NCBI GenBank assembly: GCA_030148005.1
Contig: JASBUI010000025.1
Coordinates: 1-64,000 of the forward strand
DNA length: 64,000 nt
Source: Paracoccaceae bacterium
GTDB taxonomy: Bacteria > Pseudomonadota > Alphaproteobacteria > Rhodobacterales > Rhodobacteraceae
Reading direction: 5' to 3'
Under the pieces are notes generated by a model. It was not told the origin of the DNA. It made no database searches and saw only the letters and a program-made list of their open reading frames with translations. Below, in pieces: positions 26,634 through 35,487 of the stretch. The position numbers were made by a program, and so were the translations under genes. Each line of letters opens with the position of its first letter. Within the stretch, counting starts at the first letter, position 1.

Positions 26634-27035
26634 ATGAAACACACACTCAAATCCGCTGCCCTTGTGATGCTCATGGCGGTTCCCGGTTTTGCGGCCGAGC
26701 CGATGAACGGGGCACAGTTCGAGGCCTATGTCACCGGCAAAACGCTCTATTTCGGGCAGAACGGTCAAGCCTATGGGGTCGAGGAGTATCTCGAGGACCG
26801 GCGCGTGCGCTGGTCGTTTCTGGATGGACATTGCAAGGACGGGGTCTGGCACGAAGATCAGGGCATGATCTGCTTTGTCTATGAGGACAATTCGACGCCG
26901 CAGTGCTGGTCGTTTTTCAAGGAAGCCAACGGGTTGCGGGCAATCTTCGAGAACGATCCGAACGCGACGACACTGTATGAGGCGCAGCAGAATGATGAGC
27001 CGATGATGTGCCTTGGCCCGGAGATCGGCGTCTGA
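26634..27035 (+). CDS. conserved exported protein of unknown function
   Basis: 133 residues with a signal peptide (KSAALVMLMAVPGFAAEP). The mature part has three cysteines and paired aromatic stretches (CKDGVWHEDQGMICFVYED, CWSFF), suggesting a small disulfide-stabilised periplasmic domain. Start ATG 26634 has TAGGA upstream. It is divergent from the formate dehydrogenase subunit. I do not recognise a named family. Confidence 0.65.
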   Translation: MKHTLKSAALVMLMAVPGFAAEPMNGAQFEAYVTGKTLYFGQNGQAYGVEEYLEDRRVRWSFLDGHCKDGVWHEDQGMICFVYEDNSTPQCWSFFKEANGLRAIFENDPNATTLYEAQQNDEPMMCLGPEIGV

Positions 27036-27135
27036 TCCATACTTCGGTTTGACGAAGCGCATGCAGAACCAATGCGCCTCGGGCAGCGTCGGCCCCAATC
27101 TGTCTGCTGTTCTCAATATTTCTTTAAGTGTTTTA

Positions 27136-27159
27136 CAGAAACTTCGTACGAAGTTTCTG
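27136..27159. repeat. 24-bp perfect palindrome
   Basis: CAGAAACTTCGT followed by its exact reverse complement ACGAAGTTTCTG. It lies in the intergenic region between two convergent genes and is preceded by an AT-rich stretch. It could form a cruciform, bind a dimeric protein, or be a dispersed intergenic repeat. Confidence 0.7.
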
Positions 27160-27235
27160 GGGCCGCCCCATAAAATTCTGGAGATCCCGCCCAACAGTTT
27201 GCGGATGACCTGACGCGGGATGACCTGCAAAGAAA

Positions 27236-27259
27236 AAGGCCGGTCAAATGACCGGCCTT
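27236..27259 (-). terminator. Rho-independent terminator of the Bax1 inhibitor gene
   Basis: Perfect 11-bp stem AAGGCCGGTCA / TGACCGGCCTT with a 2-base loop (4-base in practice), then TTTCTTT on the minus strand. It lies 24 bp after the stop of the gene at 27283. Confidence 0.9.
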
Positions 27260-27282
27260 GTCGTTCTGGAGAGTGGCGTCGC

Positions 27283-28026
27283 TTATTCGCGATTGCCGAA
27301 AAGCTGCAGCAGGAACATGAACATGTTGATGAAGTTCAGGTACAGGCTCAGAGCGCCCATGATGCCAGACTTCGCCATCCATTCGCTATCGCCATGCGCT
27401 GCGTGCTGGAGGTAGGTGTTCTTGATGTTCTGCGTGTCATAAGCGGTCAGACCGGCGAAGATCAGCACACCGAGGATCGAAATAGCGAACATGATCGCGG
27501 GCGAGCCGAGGAAGATGTTCACGATGGACGCCACGATGAGGCCGATCACACCCATGATCAGGAATGCGCCCCACCCAGAAATGTCTTTCTTGGTAGTGTA
27601 GCCATAGAGCGACAGACCCGCAAACGCGATCGCAGTCACGAGGAAGATCTGCGCAATGGACATGCCGGTGAAGGCCACGAAAATCCAGGCAAGGCTCAAG
27701 CCCATGACGGACGCGAACGCGTAGAAGAACAGCTGCGCGCCTGCAGCGGAAAGTTTGTTGATCATCGCGCTCATGGTGAAGACCATGATCAGGGGCGCGA
27801 ACATGATGATCCAGCCAAGGATGTTCGGCTGGAGTGTCATCGGATCGCGGAATACCGCAAGCAGGTCGGGGCTTGTGCCCACGGCCCAAGCGACAGCGAA
27901 GGTGAGCAGCATGCCGATCGACATGGTGCCGTACACCTTACTCATATGCGCGCGCAGACCCTCATCAATCTGGGCGGCTCGGGCGCCAGCTACGCCGGTC
28001 GTCCGGATTGTGTTATACTCAGCCAT
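27283..28026 (-). CDS. Bax inhibitor-1/YccA family membrane protein
   Basis: 247 residues with seven transmembrane helices. Motifs include AHMSKVYGTMSIGMLLTFAVAW at the start, and GLSLAWIFVAFTG and LTAYDTQNIKNTY near the end. Bacterial homologues (YetJ, YccA) are pH-sensitive calcium leak channels or FtsH-associated proteins. Start ATG 28026. It is a single-gene unit ending in a strong terminator. Confidence 0.95.
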   Translation of the reverse strand: MAEYNTIRTTGVAGARAAQIDEGLRAHMSKVYGTMSIGMLLTFAVAWAVGTSPDLLAVFRDPMTLQPNILGWIIMFAPLIMVFTMSAMINKLSAAGAQLFFYAFASVMGLSLAWIFVAFTGMSIAQIFLVTAIAFAGLSLYGYTTKKDISGWGAFLIMGVIGLIVASIVNIFLGSPAIMFAISILGVLIFAGLTAYDTQNIKNTYLQHAAHGDSEWMAKSGIMGALSLYLNFINMFMFLLQLFGNRE

Positions 28027-28136
28027 TTATCCCTCCGAAATAAATCTGGATGCCTCCCGCACCTGCGGGGACAGATGAAGGGAATATCGGGTGTTCACAT
28101 CACCATTTCAAGCTTTCGGACGCATTCGAACCGCCA

Positions 28137-28161
28137 AAAAATGCATGGCATATGCATTTTT
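28137..28161 (-). terminator. AT-rich terminator of the DUF1127 gene
   Basis: Stem AAAAATGCAT / ATGCATTTTT (10 bp) with a 5-base loop, ending in a T run on the minus strand. It lies about 30 bp after the DUF1127 stop. Confidence 0.65.
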
Positions 28162-28192
28162 AATCACTCTTTGACCCAGACACGCGCCAAAC

Positions 28193-28414
28193 TCACTTGA
28201 TCCAGGACGACGGAGCATCCCAGACGGGGCGATTTGCCTCGGCTTCGGCGGCGGCACGATCCAGTCCGATGTCCTCAAGCAGGTGAGTATCCAGCGATGC
28301 CAGACGGGCGCGGCTGCGATGCAGCGCCATTGCGGCGTTGAGGCGCGCCAAGAAAGAGCGACGGGGAGCAGCCACAGAGGCGCGGCCAATAACGGTGTTG
28401 ATCAGGCTCGACAT
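28193..28414 (-). CDS. DUF1127 small protein (YjiS-like)
   Basis: 73 residues from ATG 28414 (AAAGGAA upstream). The DUF1127 motif LASLDTHLLEDIGLDRAAAEAEANRP is at the C-terminus, and the N-terminal half is basic. Small DUF1127 proteins in alphaproteobacteria are linked to RNA turnover and to phosphate or carbon metabolism. It is divergent from a LysR regulator across an AT-rich 124-bp gap, so that regulator may control it. Confidence 0.85.
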   Translation of the reverse strand: MSSLINTVIGRASVAAPRRSFLARLNAAMALHRSRARLASLDTHLLEDIGLDRAAAEAEANRPVWDAPSSWIK

Positions 28415-28538
28415 GGGTATTCCTTTCCATTCTGTGATGCTTTTCGCATCAACCATCGTATTGCCTGATGTATATGGTACTGCTATTATCATTTGTGAAA
28501 CGAATGTTATTGAACTAAAACATCATGGATCGTGATAT

Positions 28539-29414
28539 ATGAGAAACCTCGACATCACCACGCTCCGCTCGTTCATCGCGGTGGCCGATGCGGGCGGTGT
28601 CACGCGGGCGGCGTCCTTTCTCAATCTGACGCAATCGGCGGTGTCGATGCAGATCAAACGGTTGGAAGAAAGCCTCGACCTGACCCTGCTAGACCGGCAG
28701 GGGCGCGGGGTCGCGCTGACTTCGGCGGGCGAGCAGCTTTTGACCTATGCGCGGCGGATCGTTGATCTGAATGACGAGGTGTATGGCAAGCTGACCAACA
28801 CGGTCTGGGAAGGAGAAATCATCCTCGGCGTGCCGCATGACATCATCTACCCCGCCATTCCCAATGTGATGAAAGCGATGCAGCGCGACTTTCCCCGCGT
28901 GAAAGTGCAGTTGCACAGTTCCTATTCCAGCGATCTCAAGGAACGGTTCGCGAGGGGCGAGGTGGATGTGATCCTGACCACGGAAACCAAACCCGATGGT
29001 GCCGCCGAAATCCTGATGAAAGTGCCGCTGCGCTGGTACGGGGCACCGGGTGGTCAAGCCTGGAAAATGTCCCCCCTGCCCGTCGCGTTCTGCAACCATT
29101 GCTCGTTCCGGCCCGTGGCGCTCGGCACTCTCGAGAAAACCGGCGCGAAATGGGATCTGGTGCTGTCCTCGGACAGCGACCGTGCCATCGAAGTGGCGGT
29201 CAGCGCCGATCTGGCGGTGACCTCGGTGCTGGAAGGGCACGAGCCGCCACAATTCGAGGCGATTCCGTCAAGTGCCAACCTGCCCGATCTGGGTCATCAG
29301 TCGGTGGCTCTGTACCGGGGCACGGCACGGCCGCAGATCATCGAACCGCTTTGCGATCTGTTGCGGCGGGAATTCGCCGCGATTTCTGGCGTCGATCTGC
29401 GCGCGGCTGAGTGA
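28539..29414 (+). CDS. LysR family transcriptional regulator
   Basis: 291 residues: N-terminal winged HTH (LRSFIAVADAGGVTRAASFLNLTQSAVSMQ as the two-helix core) and a C-terminal periplasmic-binding-like effector domain. The divergent DUF1127 gene is the obvious candidate target. Start ATG 28539, with only a weak upstream GGAT. Ligand unknown. Confidence 0.93.
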   Translation: MRNLDITTLRSFIAVADAGGVTRAASFLNLTQSAVSMQIKRLEESLDLTLLDRQGRGVALTSAGEQLLTYARRIVDLNDEVYGKLTNTVWEGEIILGVPHDIIYPAIPNVMKAMQRDFPRVKVQLHSSYSSDLKERFARGEVDVILTTETKPDGAAEILMKVPLRWYGAPGGQAWKMSPLPVAFCNHCSFRPVALGTLEKTGAKWDLVLSSDSDRAIEVAVSADLAVTSVLEGHEPPQFEAIPSSANLPDLGHQSVALYRGTARPQIIEPLCDLLRREFAAISGVDLRAAE

Positions 29415-29440
29415 AGCCATTGGAAAGGGCCTGAACGGCT

Positions 29441-30406
29441 CTAGTCAACGATCTTGATCACGACCTTTCCGGTGGAGGCGCGGCTTCGCAAAAGCTCCAG
29501 CCCTTCGTCTGCGGCGTCCAGTGCCAAAACATGGCTGACATGCGGCGACAGACGGCCGTCGCTGTACCAGCCCATCAGGGTCGCCAGACTGTCTGTCACG
29601 ACATCGGGGCGGAACTGCAGGTAGCCGCCCCAATAAACGCCCAGAACCGAAAGATTTTTGACCAGCAGATGGTTCGATTTGATCTGCGGCACCTCCCCGC
29701 TGGCAAACCCGATCGGCAAGAGCCGCGCCTCGGGTTTGCAGGACCGGAACGCCGCCACGAACTGTTCCCCGCCAACCGGGTCGTAGACCACATCCGCACC
29801 ACCCAATGCCTTCATCTCCGCCCGAATGTCCTGCGTTTCGGCGTCGATCAGATGGTCCGCACCGGCAGCCTTGGCAGCTTCCAACTTGGCAGCGCCTCGT
29901 GCACAGGCGACCACGTTCGCTCCCATGAGTTTCCCGATTTCCACTGCGGTCAGGCCAACCCCGCCCGCTGCACCCAGAACCAGAAGGGTTTCACCCGGCT
30001 GCAACCGCGCCCGATGGTCGAGTGCGACATGGCTTGTTCCGTAGGCGATCTGAAACGCCGCAGCGTCAACCATCGACATCGCGTCTGGCAGATGGACCGC
30101 GCGGCGCGCATCGAAACAGCCGAATTCCGCAAGACCGCCCTGCCCTCCGAACACCGCCACCCGGTCCCCCGGAGCGAATCCCTCAACCCCGTCGCCAAGT
30201 GAATTGACAGTCCCCGCAACCTCCATGCCAAGAGTGAAAGGCAACTCTGGCGTGTCCTGATAGGTGCCTTTGACCATCAGAAGATCGGCAAAATTCAACC
30301 CACAGGCATGGATTCGGACACGAATCTCTCCCTTTGCGGGTTCTGGAACAGCCACCTCCTCGATCTTCGGTGCGACTTCGTGACTTTGGACCAAAAATGC
30401 TTTCAA
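29441..30406 (-). CDS. NADPH:quinone oxidoreductase family protein (MDR superfamily)
   Basis: 321 residues, a zinc-free medium-chain reductase. N-terminal GroES-like catalytic domain (GEIRVRIHACGLNFADLLMV, GMEVAGTV) and a Rossmann domain with LVLGAAGGVGLTAVEIGK. It probably reduces quinones or enoyl compounds with NADPH. The start is TTG 30406 with GGGAG six bases upstream; the ATG at 30419 is in another frame. It is convergent with the LysR gene. Confidence 0.9.
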   Translation of the reverse strand: MKAFLVQSHEVAPKIEEVAVPEPAKGEIRVRIHACGLNFADLLMVKGTYQDTPELPFTLGMEVAGTVNSLGDGVEGFAPGDRVAVFGGQGGLAEFGCFDARRAVHLPDAMSMVDAAAFQIAYGTSHVALDHRARLQPGETLLVLGAAGGVGLTAVEIGKLMGANVVACARGAAKLEAAKAAGADHLIDAETQDIRAEMKALGGADVVYDPVGGEQFVAAFRSCKPEARLLPIGFASGEVPQIKSNHLLVKNLSVLGVYWGGYLQFRPDVVTDSLATLMGWYSDGRLSPHVSHVLALDAADEGLELLRSRASTGKVVIKIVD

Positions 30407-30702
30407 AGCGGGCTCCCATATTAAATTTTTCAGATGTGACTTTGGCTTAGGCCGAAGCGACTGTCACGGGCGGCCACGCCTGTTTGCGCTAACGATCTTT
30501 CAAAACATGTCAAATCCTTGCAGTTTGATAACCATTTTCGGACCCTTTTGCCCAATTATCTTGCCCTGATACCTGTCATGCTATAGCGTCCGGCCATCAA
30601 TAACCGGATAGGTTGTTCTGCGTAACACTTGCTGAAGCAACGGACCCTACCATCCTATCCATTAGAAAAAGACGAAAGTTGCGTTTGGCGAAAGGGAGCA
30701 AG

Positions 30703-31083
30703 ATGGCACATCCTGTTGACGTCCATGTGGGAAAGCGGGTTCGACATCGGCGCTGGCTGGTGGGTATGACCCAGCAACAACTGGCTGAAAAAGTCGGAAT
30801 CAAATTCCAGCAAATTCAAAAATACGAAACCGGAGCGAACCGTGTCAGCGCGTCCCGTCTCTGGGATATTGCCTATGCGCTCGACGTACCGGTGGCGTTC
30901 TTCTTTGAAGGAATCGAAGACGCGGAGAAGAAACCGGCACCCAACGTCGCGACCGAAGCGATCCCGGCGGATCTTCTGGGCGACAAGGAAGCACTCGACC
31001 TGATCCGGTCGTACTACTCGATCCCCGAAAACCAACGTCGTCGCCTTTTCGAACTGGCGCGCGTTCTGTCAGACGTCGCTTGA
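30703..31083 (+). CDS. XRE family helix-turn-helix regulator
   Basis: 126 residues from ATG 30703 (AAAGGGAG upstream). Cro/C1-type HTH: VGKRVRHRRWLVGMTQQQLA and GIKFQQIQKYETGANRVSASRLWDIAYAL. A short C-terminal helical segment ends in LFELARVLSDVA. Members of this group are conserved in Rhodobacteraceae. It is followed by hisN after 52 bp containing a possible small hairpin, so the pair may be cotranscribed. Confidence 0.9.
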   Translation: MAHPVDVHVGKRVRHRRWLVGMTQQQLAEKVGIKFQQIQKYETGANRVSASRLWDIAYALDVPVAFFFEGIEDAEKKPAPNVATEAIPADLLGDKEALDLIRSYYSIPENQRRRLFELARVLSDVA

Positions 31084-31135
31084 GCAGCAAAGCCACCTGA
31101 GGTAGCCCTTGTGGGCTGCTTGCAGGAGGCGTTTC

Positions 31136-31936
31136 ATGACAAAATTCACTTCGGACGAAGCCGCTGACCTTTGGTCAGTGGCAGAACGCATGGCTGATGC
31201 GGCCCGCGCGGCAATCCTGCCGCATTTCCGCTCGGTCGGGCTGGCTGCCGACAACAAGCTTGCGGGCGGCTTCGATCCTGTCACCGTCGCGGACCGCGCT
31301 GCCGAAACCGCGATGCGCGAGGTGCTGGCCGATCTGCGCCCCGATGACGGTATCCTGGGCGAGGAACATGGCAGCGTGGCAGGCACCAGTGGCCTCACAT
31401 GGGTGCTCGACCCAATCGACGGCACGCGTTCTTTCATCAGCGGCACGCCAACTTGGGGCGTGCTGATTGCGCTCTCGGATGACACGGGGCCGGTCATGGG
31501 CATGATCGACCAGCCTTATGTCGGCGAACGCTTCATGGGTGGGCTTGGTCGCTGCAACTGGACAGGACCGGGACGCGCCGACCTACTTGGCACCAAATCC
31601 ACGACCTCACTGTCAGATGCCACCCTCTTCACGACCTTTCCCGAAATCGGAACCGAGGATCAGCGCCACGCCTTCCAAAGGGTCGCCCGTGAAGTCAAGC
31701 TGACCCGCTATGGCTGCGACTGCTACGCCTATGCGCTTCTGGCCGCCGGGCAGATCGACCTCGTGATCGAGGCGGGGCTCAATGCCTATGACGTGCAGGC
31801 TCCGATTGCCGTGATCGAAGCAGCAGGCGGTATTGTCACTCAATGGGACGGCAGCCCGGCCCATGACGGCGGAACCACGCTTGCAGCGGCAACACCAGAA
31901 CTGCATGCGGCAGCCCTCGCTCTGCTCAATGGCTGA
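31136..31936 (+). CDS. hisN: histidinol-phosphatase, inositol monophosphatase type
   Basis: 266 residues, IMPase fold. Metal-binding motifs GEEHG (about 76-80), WVLDPIDGTRSFISG and the later NAYDVQAPIAVIEAAGG. This class serves as histidinol-phosphatase in alphaproteobacteria that lack a HisB phosphatase domain, as here, where hisB is monofunctional. Inositol monophosphatase activity is an alternative. Start ATG 31136 has GCAGGAGG upstream. Confidence 0.85.
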   Translation: MTKFTSDEAADLWSVAERMADAARAAILPHFRSVGLAADNKLAGGFDPVTVADRAAETAMREVLADLRPDDGILGEEHGSVAGTSGLTWVLDPIDGTRSFISGTPTWGVLIALSDDTGPVMGMIDQPYVGERFMGGLGRCNWTGPGRADLLGTKSTTSLSDATLFTTFPEIGTEDQRHAFQRVAREVKLTRYGCDCYAYALLAAGQIDLVIEAGLNAYDVQAPIAVIEAAGGIVTQWDGSPAHDGGTTLAAATPELHAAALALLNG

Positions 31937-32054
31937 CAAACGCAACCTTTCGCGTTACACTTGATCCCGCCCGGGCGAGTCCTTCCGCTCCTTTTCTGTC
32001 GTCCCGGCGGGTTATCCTCACCGAAAAGGGCACATTTTGTGTGGAGGGAACGGC

Positions 32055-33386
32055 ATGGCCATCCTGATCAAGAACGCAACAACCATCGTGACGATGGACG
32101 CCACACTGTCAGAACTGGCGCAGGCGGACATTCGTGTCGAAAACGGCGTCATCTCCGAAATCGGCAAAGGTCTGGACAGCACGGGCGACACCATTGACGC
32201 CAGCGGCTGTATGGTGACGCCCGGTCTGGTGAACACCCATCACCATCTGTACCAGACCCTGACCCGCGCGGTACCGGGCGGGCAGGACGCGCTGCTCTTT
32301 GGTTGGCTGCAAACGCTCTATCCGATCTGGTCGCGCTTTGGCCCGGAAGAGATGTTCATCTCGGCCCAGATCGGGCTTGCGGAACTTGCTCTGTCGGGTT
32401 GTACGCTCACCTCGGATCATCTCTATCTCTACCCCAATGGCGCCCGGCTCGACGACACCATCGCCGCCTCACACGAGATCGGGATGCGTTTTCATCCGAC
32501 ACGTGGTGCGATGAGCATCGGCGAGAGCGATGGCGGCCTGCCGCCGGATGCTCTGGTTGAGCGCGAAGAATTCATCCTTGAAGACTGCGTTCGCGTGATC
32601 GACGCCCATCACGACCCGCGCGAGGGCGCGATGGTGCGGGTGGGTGTTGCCCCCTGCTCGCCTTTCTCGGTGAGCCGTGAATTGATGCGCGATGCCGCGC
32701 TGCTGGCGCGCGACAAGGGCGTCATGCTGCACACCCATCTGGCGGAGAACGACGAGGATATTGCCTACAGCTTGGAAAAATTCGGCTGCCGCCCCGGCCA
32801 ATATGCCGAAGATCTGGGCTGGACCGGACCCGATGTCTGGCACGCGCATTGTGTGAAACTCGACGGGCAAGAGATTGACCTCTTTGCCAGATCCCGCACC
32901 GGGGTAGCGCATTGCCCCTGTTCCAACTGTCGGCTGGGGTCGGGCATCGCGCCTGTGCGCGCCATGCGGGATGCAGGGGTGCCGGTCGGTCTGGGTGTCG
33001 ACGGATCGGCCAGCAATGATTCCGGCAATCTGGTGGCCGAGGCGCGTCAGGCGATGCTGCTGCAACGGGTGGCCCATGGTGCCAACGCCATGAGTGCGCG
33101 CGAGGCGCTTTACATCGCGACGCGCGGCGGGGCCGAAGTGTTGGGCCGCCCCGATTGCGGCCAGATCGCTGTCGGCAAACGCGCCGACCTTGCGATTTGG
33201 GATGTGTCGGGTGTCGAGAGCGCTGGAAGCTGGGATCCCGCGGCGTTGCTGCTGGCGGGGCCGACACGGGTGAAACACCTGCTTGTCGAGGGACGCCAAA
33301 TTGTACGCGACGGGCATATGACCAGCATAGACCTACCGCGCGTGGTCGAACGTCAGAACGCCTTGGCCCGCACGTTGATGGAGTGA
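32055..33386 (+). CDS. 8-oxoguanine deaminase
   Basis: 443 residues, amidohydrolase superfamily (ATZ/TRZ group). Metal ligands in NTHHHLYQTLTRA, HTHLAEND, HAHCVKLD and GLGVDGSASND. The sequence order and length fit 8-oxoguanine deaminase (hydroxydechloroatrazine ethylaminohydrolase-like), which converts 8-oxoguanine to urate. Start ATG 32055 with GGAGGGAA upstream. It is followed by two adjacent hairpins. Confidence 0.88.
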   Translation: MAILIKNATTIVTMDATLSELAQADIRVENGVISEIGKGLDSTGDTIDASGCMVTPGLVNTHHHLYQTLTRAVPGGQDALLFGWLQTLYPIWSRFGPEEMFISAQIGLAELALSGCTLTSDHLYLYPNGARLDDTIAASHEIGMRFHPTRGAMSIGESDGGLPPDALVEREEFILEDCVRVIDAHHDPREGAMVRVGVAPCSPFSVSRELMRDAALLARDKGVMLHTHLAENDEDIAYSLEKFGCRPGQYAEDLGWTGPDVWHAHCVKLDGQEIDLFARSRTGVAHCPCSNCRLGSGIAPVRAMRDAGVPVGLGVDGSASNDSGNLVAEARQAMLLQRVAHGANAMSAREALYIATRGGAEVLGRPDCGQIAVGKRADLAIWDVSGVESAGSWDPAALLLAGPTRVKHLLVEGRQIVRDGHMTSIDLPRVVERQNALARTLME

Positions 33387-33391
33387 GCCAC

Positions 33392-33435
33392 CAAAGCTTT
33401 TCGAAAAGCTTTGCCAGATGCTTAGAAGCATCTGG
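33392..33435. repeat. two adjacent perfect palindromic hairpins
   Basis: CAAAGCTTTTC/GAAAAGCTTTG (22 bp, 33392-33413) directly abuts CCAGATGCTT-AG-AAGCATCTGG (33414-33435). They lie 5 bp after the 8-oxoguanine deaminase stop. They may serve as a terminator pair, or as a mobile intergenic repeat. Confidence 0.65.
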
Positions 33436-33495
33436 CACCCGGCGCATGATTTGTTAGTGTCGCTGCAAACCTATGCAGACCGAGGGGCCGAGCCG

Positions 33496-34629
33496 ATGAC
33501 ACGCATCAAGACCACCCATGTCGGATCGCTGCCGCGCACGCAGAAGGTGGTCGATTTCATCTTCGCCCGCGAGAACCGTCAGGACTATGACAGCGCCGCT
33601 TTCGATGCAGCCATGACCGAGGCCGCAGCCGAAACCGTACGTCGTCAGGTCGACGCGGGCATCGACATCGTGTCGGACGGCGAGACCTCAAAGATCAGTT
33701 ACGCCACCTACGTGAAAGACCGCTACACCGGGTTTGACGGCGACAGCCCGCGAAACGCGCCTGCGGATCTCAAGCTTTACCCCTCTTTCCTCGAACGGCT
33801 CAAGAACGATGGCGGCACGCCGAAATACGCGCGTCCCATGTGCGTGGGAGAGGTAAAGTCCAAAGGTCAGGGCGAGTTGGAGACCGACATCGCCAACCTC
33901 AAGGCAGGAATGGCGGCGCATGGCGCGACCGAGGCCTTCATGAACGCGGCCTCCCCGGGTGTGATCTCGCTTTTCTTGCAGAACGATTACTACCCGACCC
34001 GCGACGCGTATCTGGCGGCTCTGGCCGACGCGATGCGCGATGAATACCGCACCATCGTGGACAGCGGCCTGATGCTGCAACTCGACTGCCCCGACCTCGC
34101 GCTATCGCGGCACATGATTTTCACCGATCTCACCGATGCCGAATTCGTCAAAATCGCCGAGGCCCATGTCGAAGCGATGAACCACGCACTCGACGGAATC
34201 GATCCGGCCCGCGTGCGGGTGCATATTTGCTGGGGCAATTACGAAGGCCCGCATGTCTGCGACATCGACATGGACACCGTGTTCCCGACCCTGATGAAAG
34301 TGCGCGCCGGACAGGTACTGTTCGAGACTTCGAACCCGCGCCACGCCCATGAATGGACGGTGTTCCGCGACCGCAAAGCCGAAATCCCCGAGGACATGGT
34401 GCTGGTGCCCGGCGTGATTGATTCGACCACCAATTTCGTCGAACACCCCGAGGTGGTCGCCCAACGCATTGAACGTTTTGCCGACATCGTCGGTGCCGAC
34501 CGCGTGATCGCGGGAAGCGATTGCGGCTTCGGCACCTTCGCGGGGTTTGGTGCGGTCGATCCCGAGATTGCCTATGCCAAGCTCGCCACATTGGCCAAGG
34601 GCGCGGCCTTGGCGTCAGGACGCCTCTGA
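33496..34629 (+). CDS. MetE-like (cobalamin-independent methionine synthase C-terminal type) methyltransferase
   Basis: 377 residues, a TIM-barrel homologous to the C-terminal half of MetE. Zinc-ligand motifs HICWGNYEGPH and AGSDCGFGTF are present, as is TTHVGSLPRTQKVVDF at the N-terminus. Stand-alone members include core-type methionine synthases and coenzyme-M-type alkyl transferases; the methyl donor here is unknown. It is followed 3 bp later by an alpha/beta hydrolase, with which it forms an operon. Start ATG 33496. Confidence 0.85.
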   Translation: MTRIKTTHVGSLPRTQKVVDFIFARENRQDYDSAAFDAAMTEAAAETVRRQVDAGIDIVSDGETSKISYATYVKDRYTGFDGDSPRNAPADLKLYPSFLERLKNDGGTPKYARPMCVGEVKSKGQGELETDIANLKAGMAAHGATEAFMNAASPGVISLFLQNDYYPTRDAYLAALADAMRDEYRTIVDSGLMLQLDCPDLALSRHMIFTDLTDAEFVKIAEAHVEAMNHALDGIDPARVRVHICWGNYEGPHVCDIDMDTVFPTLMKVRAGQVLFETSNPRHAHEWTVFRDRKAEIPEDMVLVPGVIDSTTNFVEHPEVVAQRIERFADIVGADRVIAGSDCGFGTFAGFGAVDPEIAYAKLATLAKGAALASGRL

Positions 34630-34632
34630 ACC

Positions 34633-35343
34633 ATGATCGAACCCGTCGTCTTTCTGCCCGGCATGATGTGCGACGCGCGGCTCTACGAGCCGCAAATCCG
34701 GGCGTTTTCTGCCACCCACCCGGTGATGGTCGCCCCAATTACCCATGGTCAGCGGATCGAAGAGATCGCCTCGGCCATCCTGCCGCTTTTGCCCGCGAAA
34801 TTCGCTCTGGCGGGGTTGAGCATGGGCGGTATCGTGGCAATGGAGATCCTGCGCCGCGCGCCGGAGCGGGTCACGCGCATTGCGCTCATGGACACCAATT
34901 GTTTGGCAGAGACACCGCAAGTGGCCGCAAACCGAGAGCCGCAGATCGTCAAGGTGAAGTCCGGCAAGCTGATCGAGGTGATGCGGGACGAGTTGAAGCC
35001 CACCTACCTCGCCCCCGGCCCGCGCCGTCCCGCCGTGTTGCAAACGGTGATGGACATGGCGCACACGCTGGGCCCGGAGGTGTTCATCCACCAGTCCCGC
35101 GCCCTGCAACGCCGCCGCGACCAGCAGTCGACCCTGCGCAAGATCCGCCAGCCCGCATTGGTGCTGTGCGGTGCGCATGACGCGCTCTGCCCGGTCAAGC
35201 GGCATACGTTCATGGCAGAGCTGATCCCGCATGCGCGTCTGGTTGTGCTGGACGACGCCGGACACCTGCCGACGCTGGAAACCCCGGACGAGACCAATGA
35301 CGCGCTGTGGGAGTGGCTGCACCAGCCGTATGTGCTGCGGTAG
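34633..35343 (+). CDS. alpha/beta hydrolase
   Basis: 236 residues. Oxyanion region VVFLPGMMCDARLY, nucleophile elbow GLSMGGIVA, acid in CGAHDALCPVKRH and catalytic His in DDAGHLPTLETPDE. Esterase or lyase of unknown substrate, transcribed with the MetE-like gene 3 bp upstream. Its leucine codons still follow the left-hand style (about four CTC to one CTT by hand count). It is the last such gene before the codon-use change. Confidence 0.9.
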   Translation: MIEPVVFLPGMMCDARLYEPQIRAFSATHPVMVAPITHGQRIEEIASAILPLLPAKFALAGLSMGGIVAMEILRRAPERVTRIALMDTNCLAETPQVAANREPQIVKVKSGKLIEVMRDELKPTYLAPGPRRPAVLQTVMDMAHTLGPEVFIHQSRALQRRRDQQSTLRKIRQPALVLCGAHDALCPVKRHTFMAELIPHARLVVLDDAGHLPTLETPDETNDALWEWLHQPYVLR

Positions 35344-35348
35344 TGTTT

Positions 35349-35425
35349 CGGATCGGCGTTGCCGATCCGAACTATTGGGGGGCCAGCCCCCCAAACCCCC
35401 CGGCATATTTGTAAAAAGAAGAAGA
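35349..35425 (+). terminator. tandem hairpins and CATATTTG motif after the hydrolase gene
   Basis: CGGATCGGC-GTT-GCCGATCCG (35349-35369) and TTGGGGGGC-CA-GCCCCCCAA (35375-35394) precede CCCCCCGGCATATTTGTAAA, a relative of the motif at 23211. Likely the transcription end of the methyltransferase/hydrolase operon. Confidence 0.6.
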
Positions 35426-35487
35426 ACAGCCGGTACCTCCGTTGCATGGTGATTGACCGCACAAGGCGCTTGCACTACGCCACATGT

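Noticed and set aside
33436-33495. SAM or cobalamin riboswitch before the MetE-like gene
   Set aside because: Only the palindromic hairpins are present; no conserved riboswitch core is recognisable.
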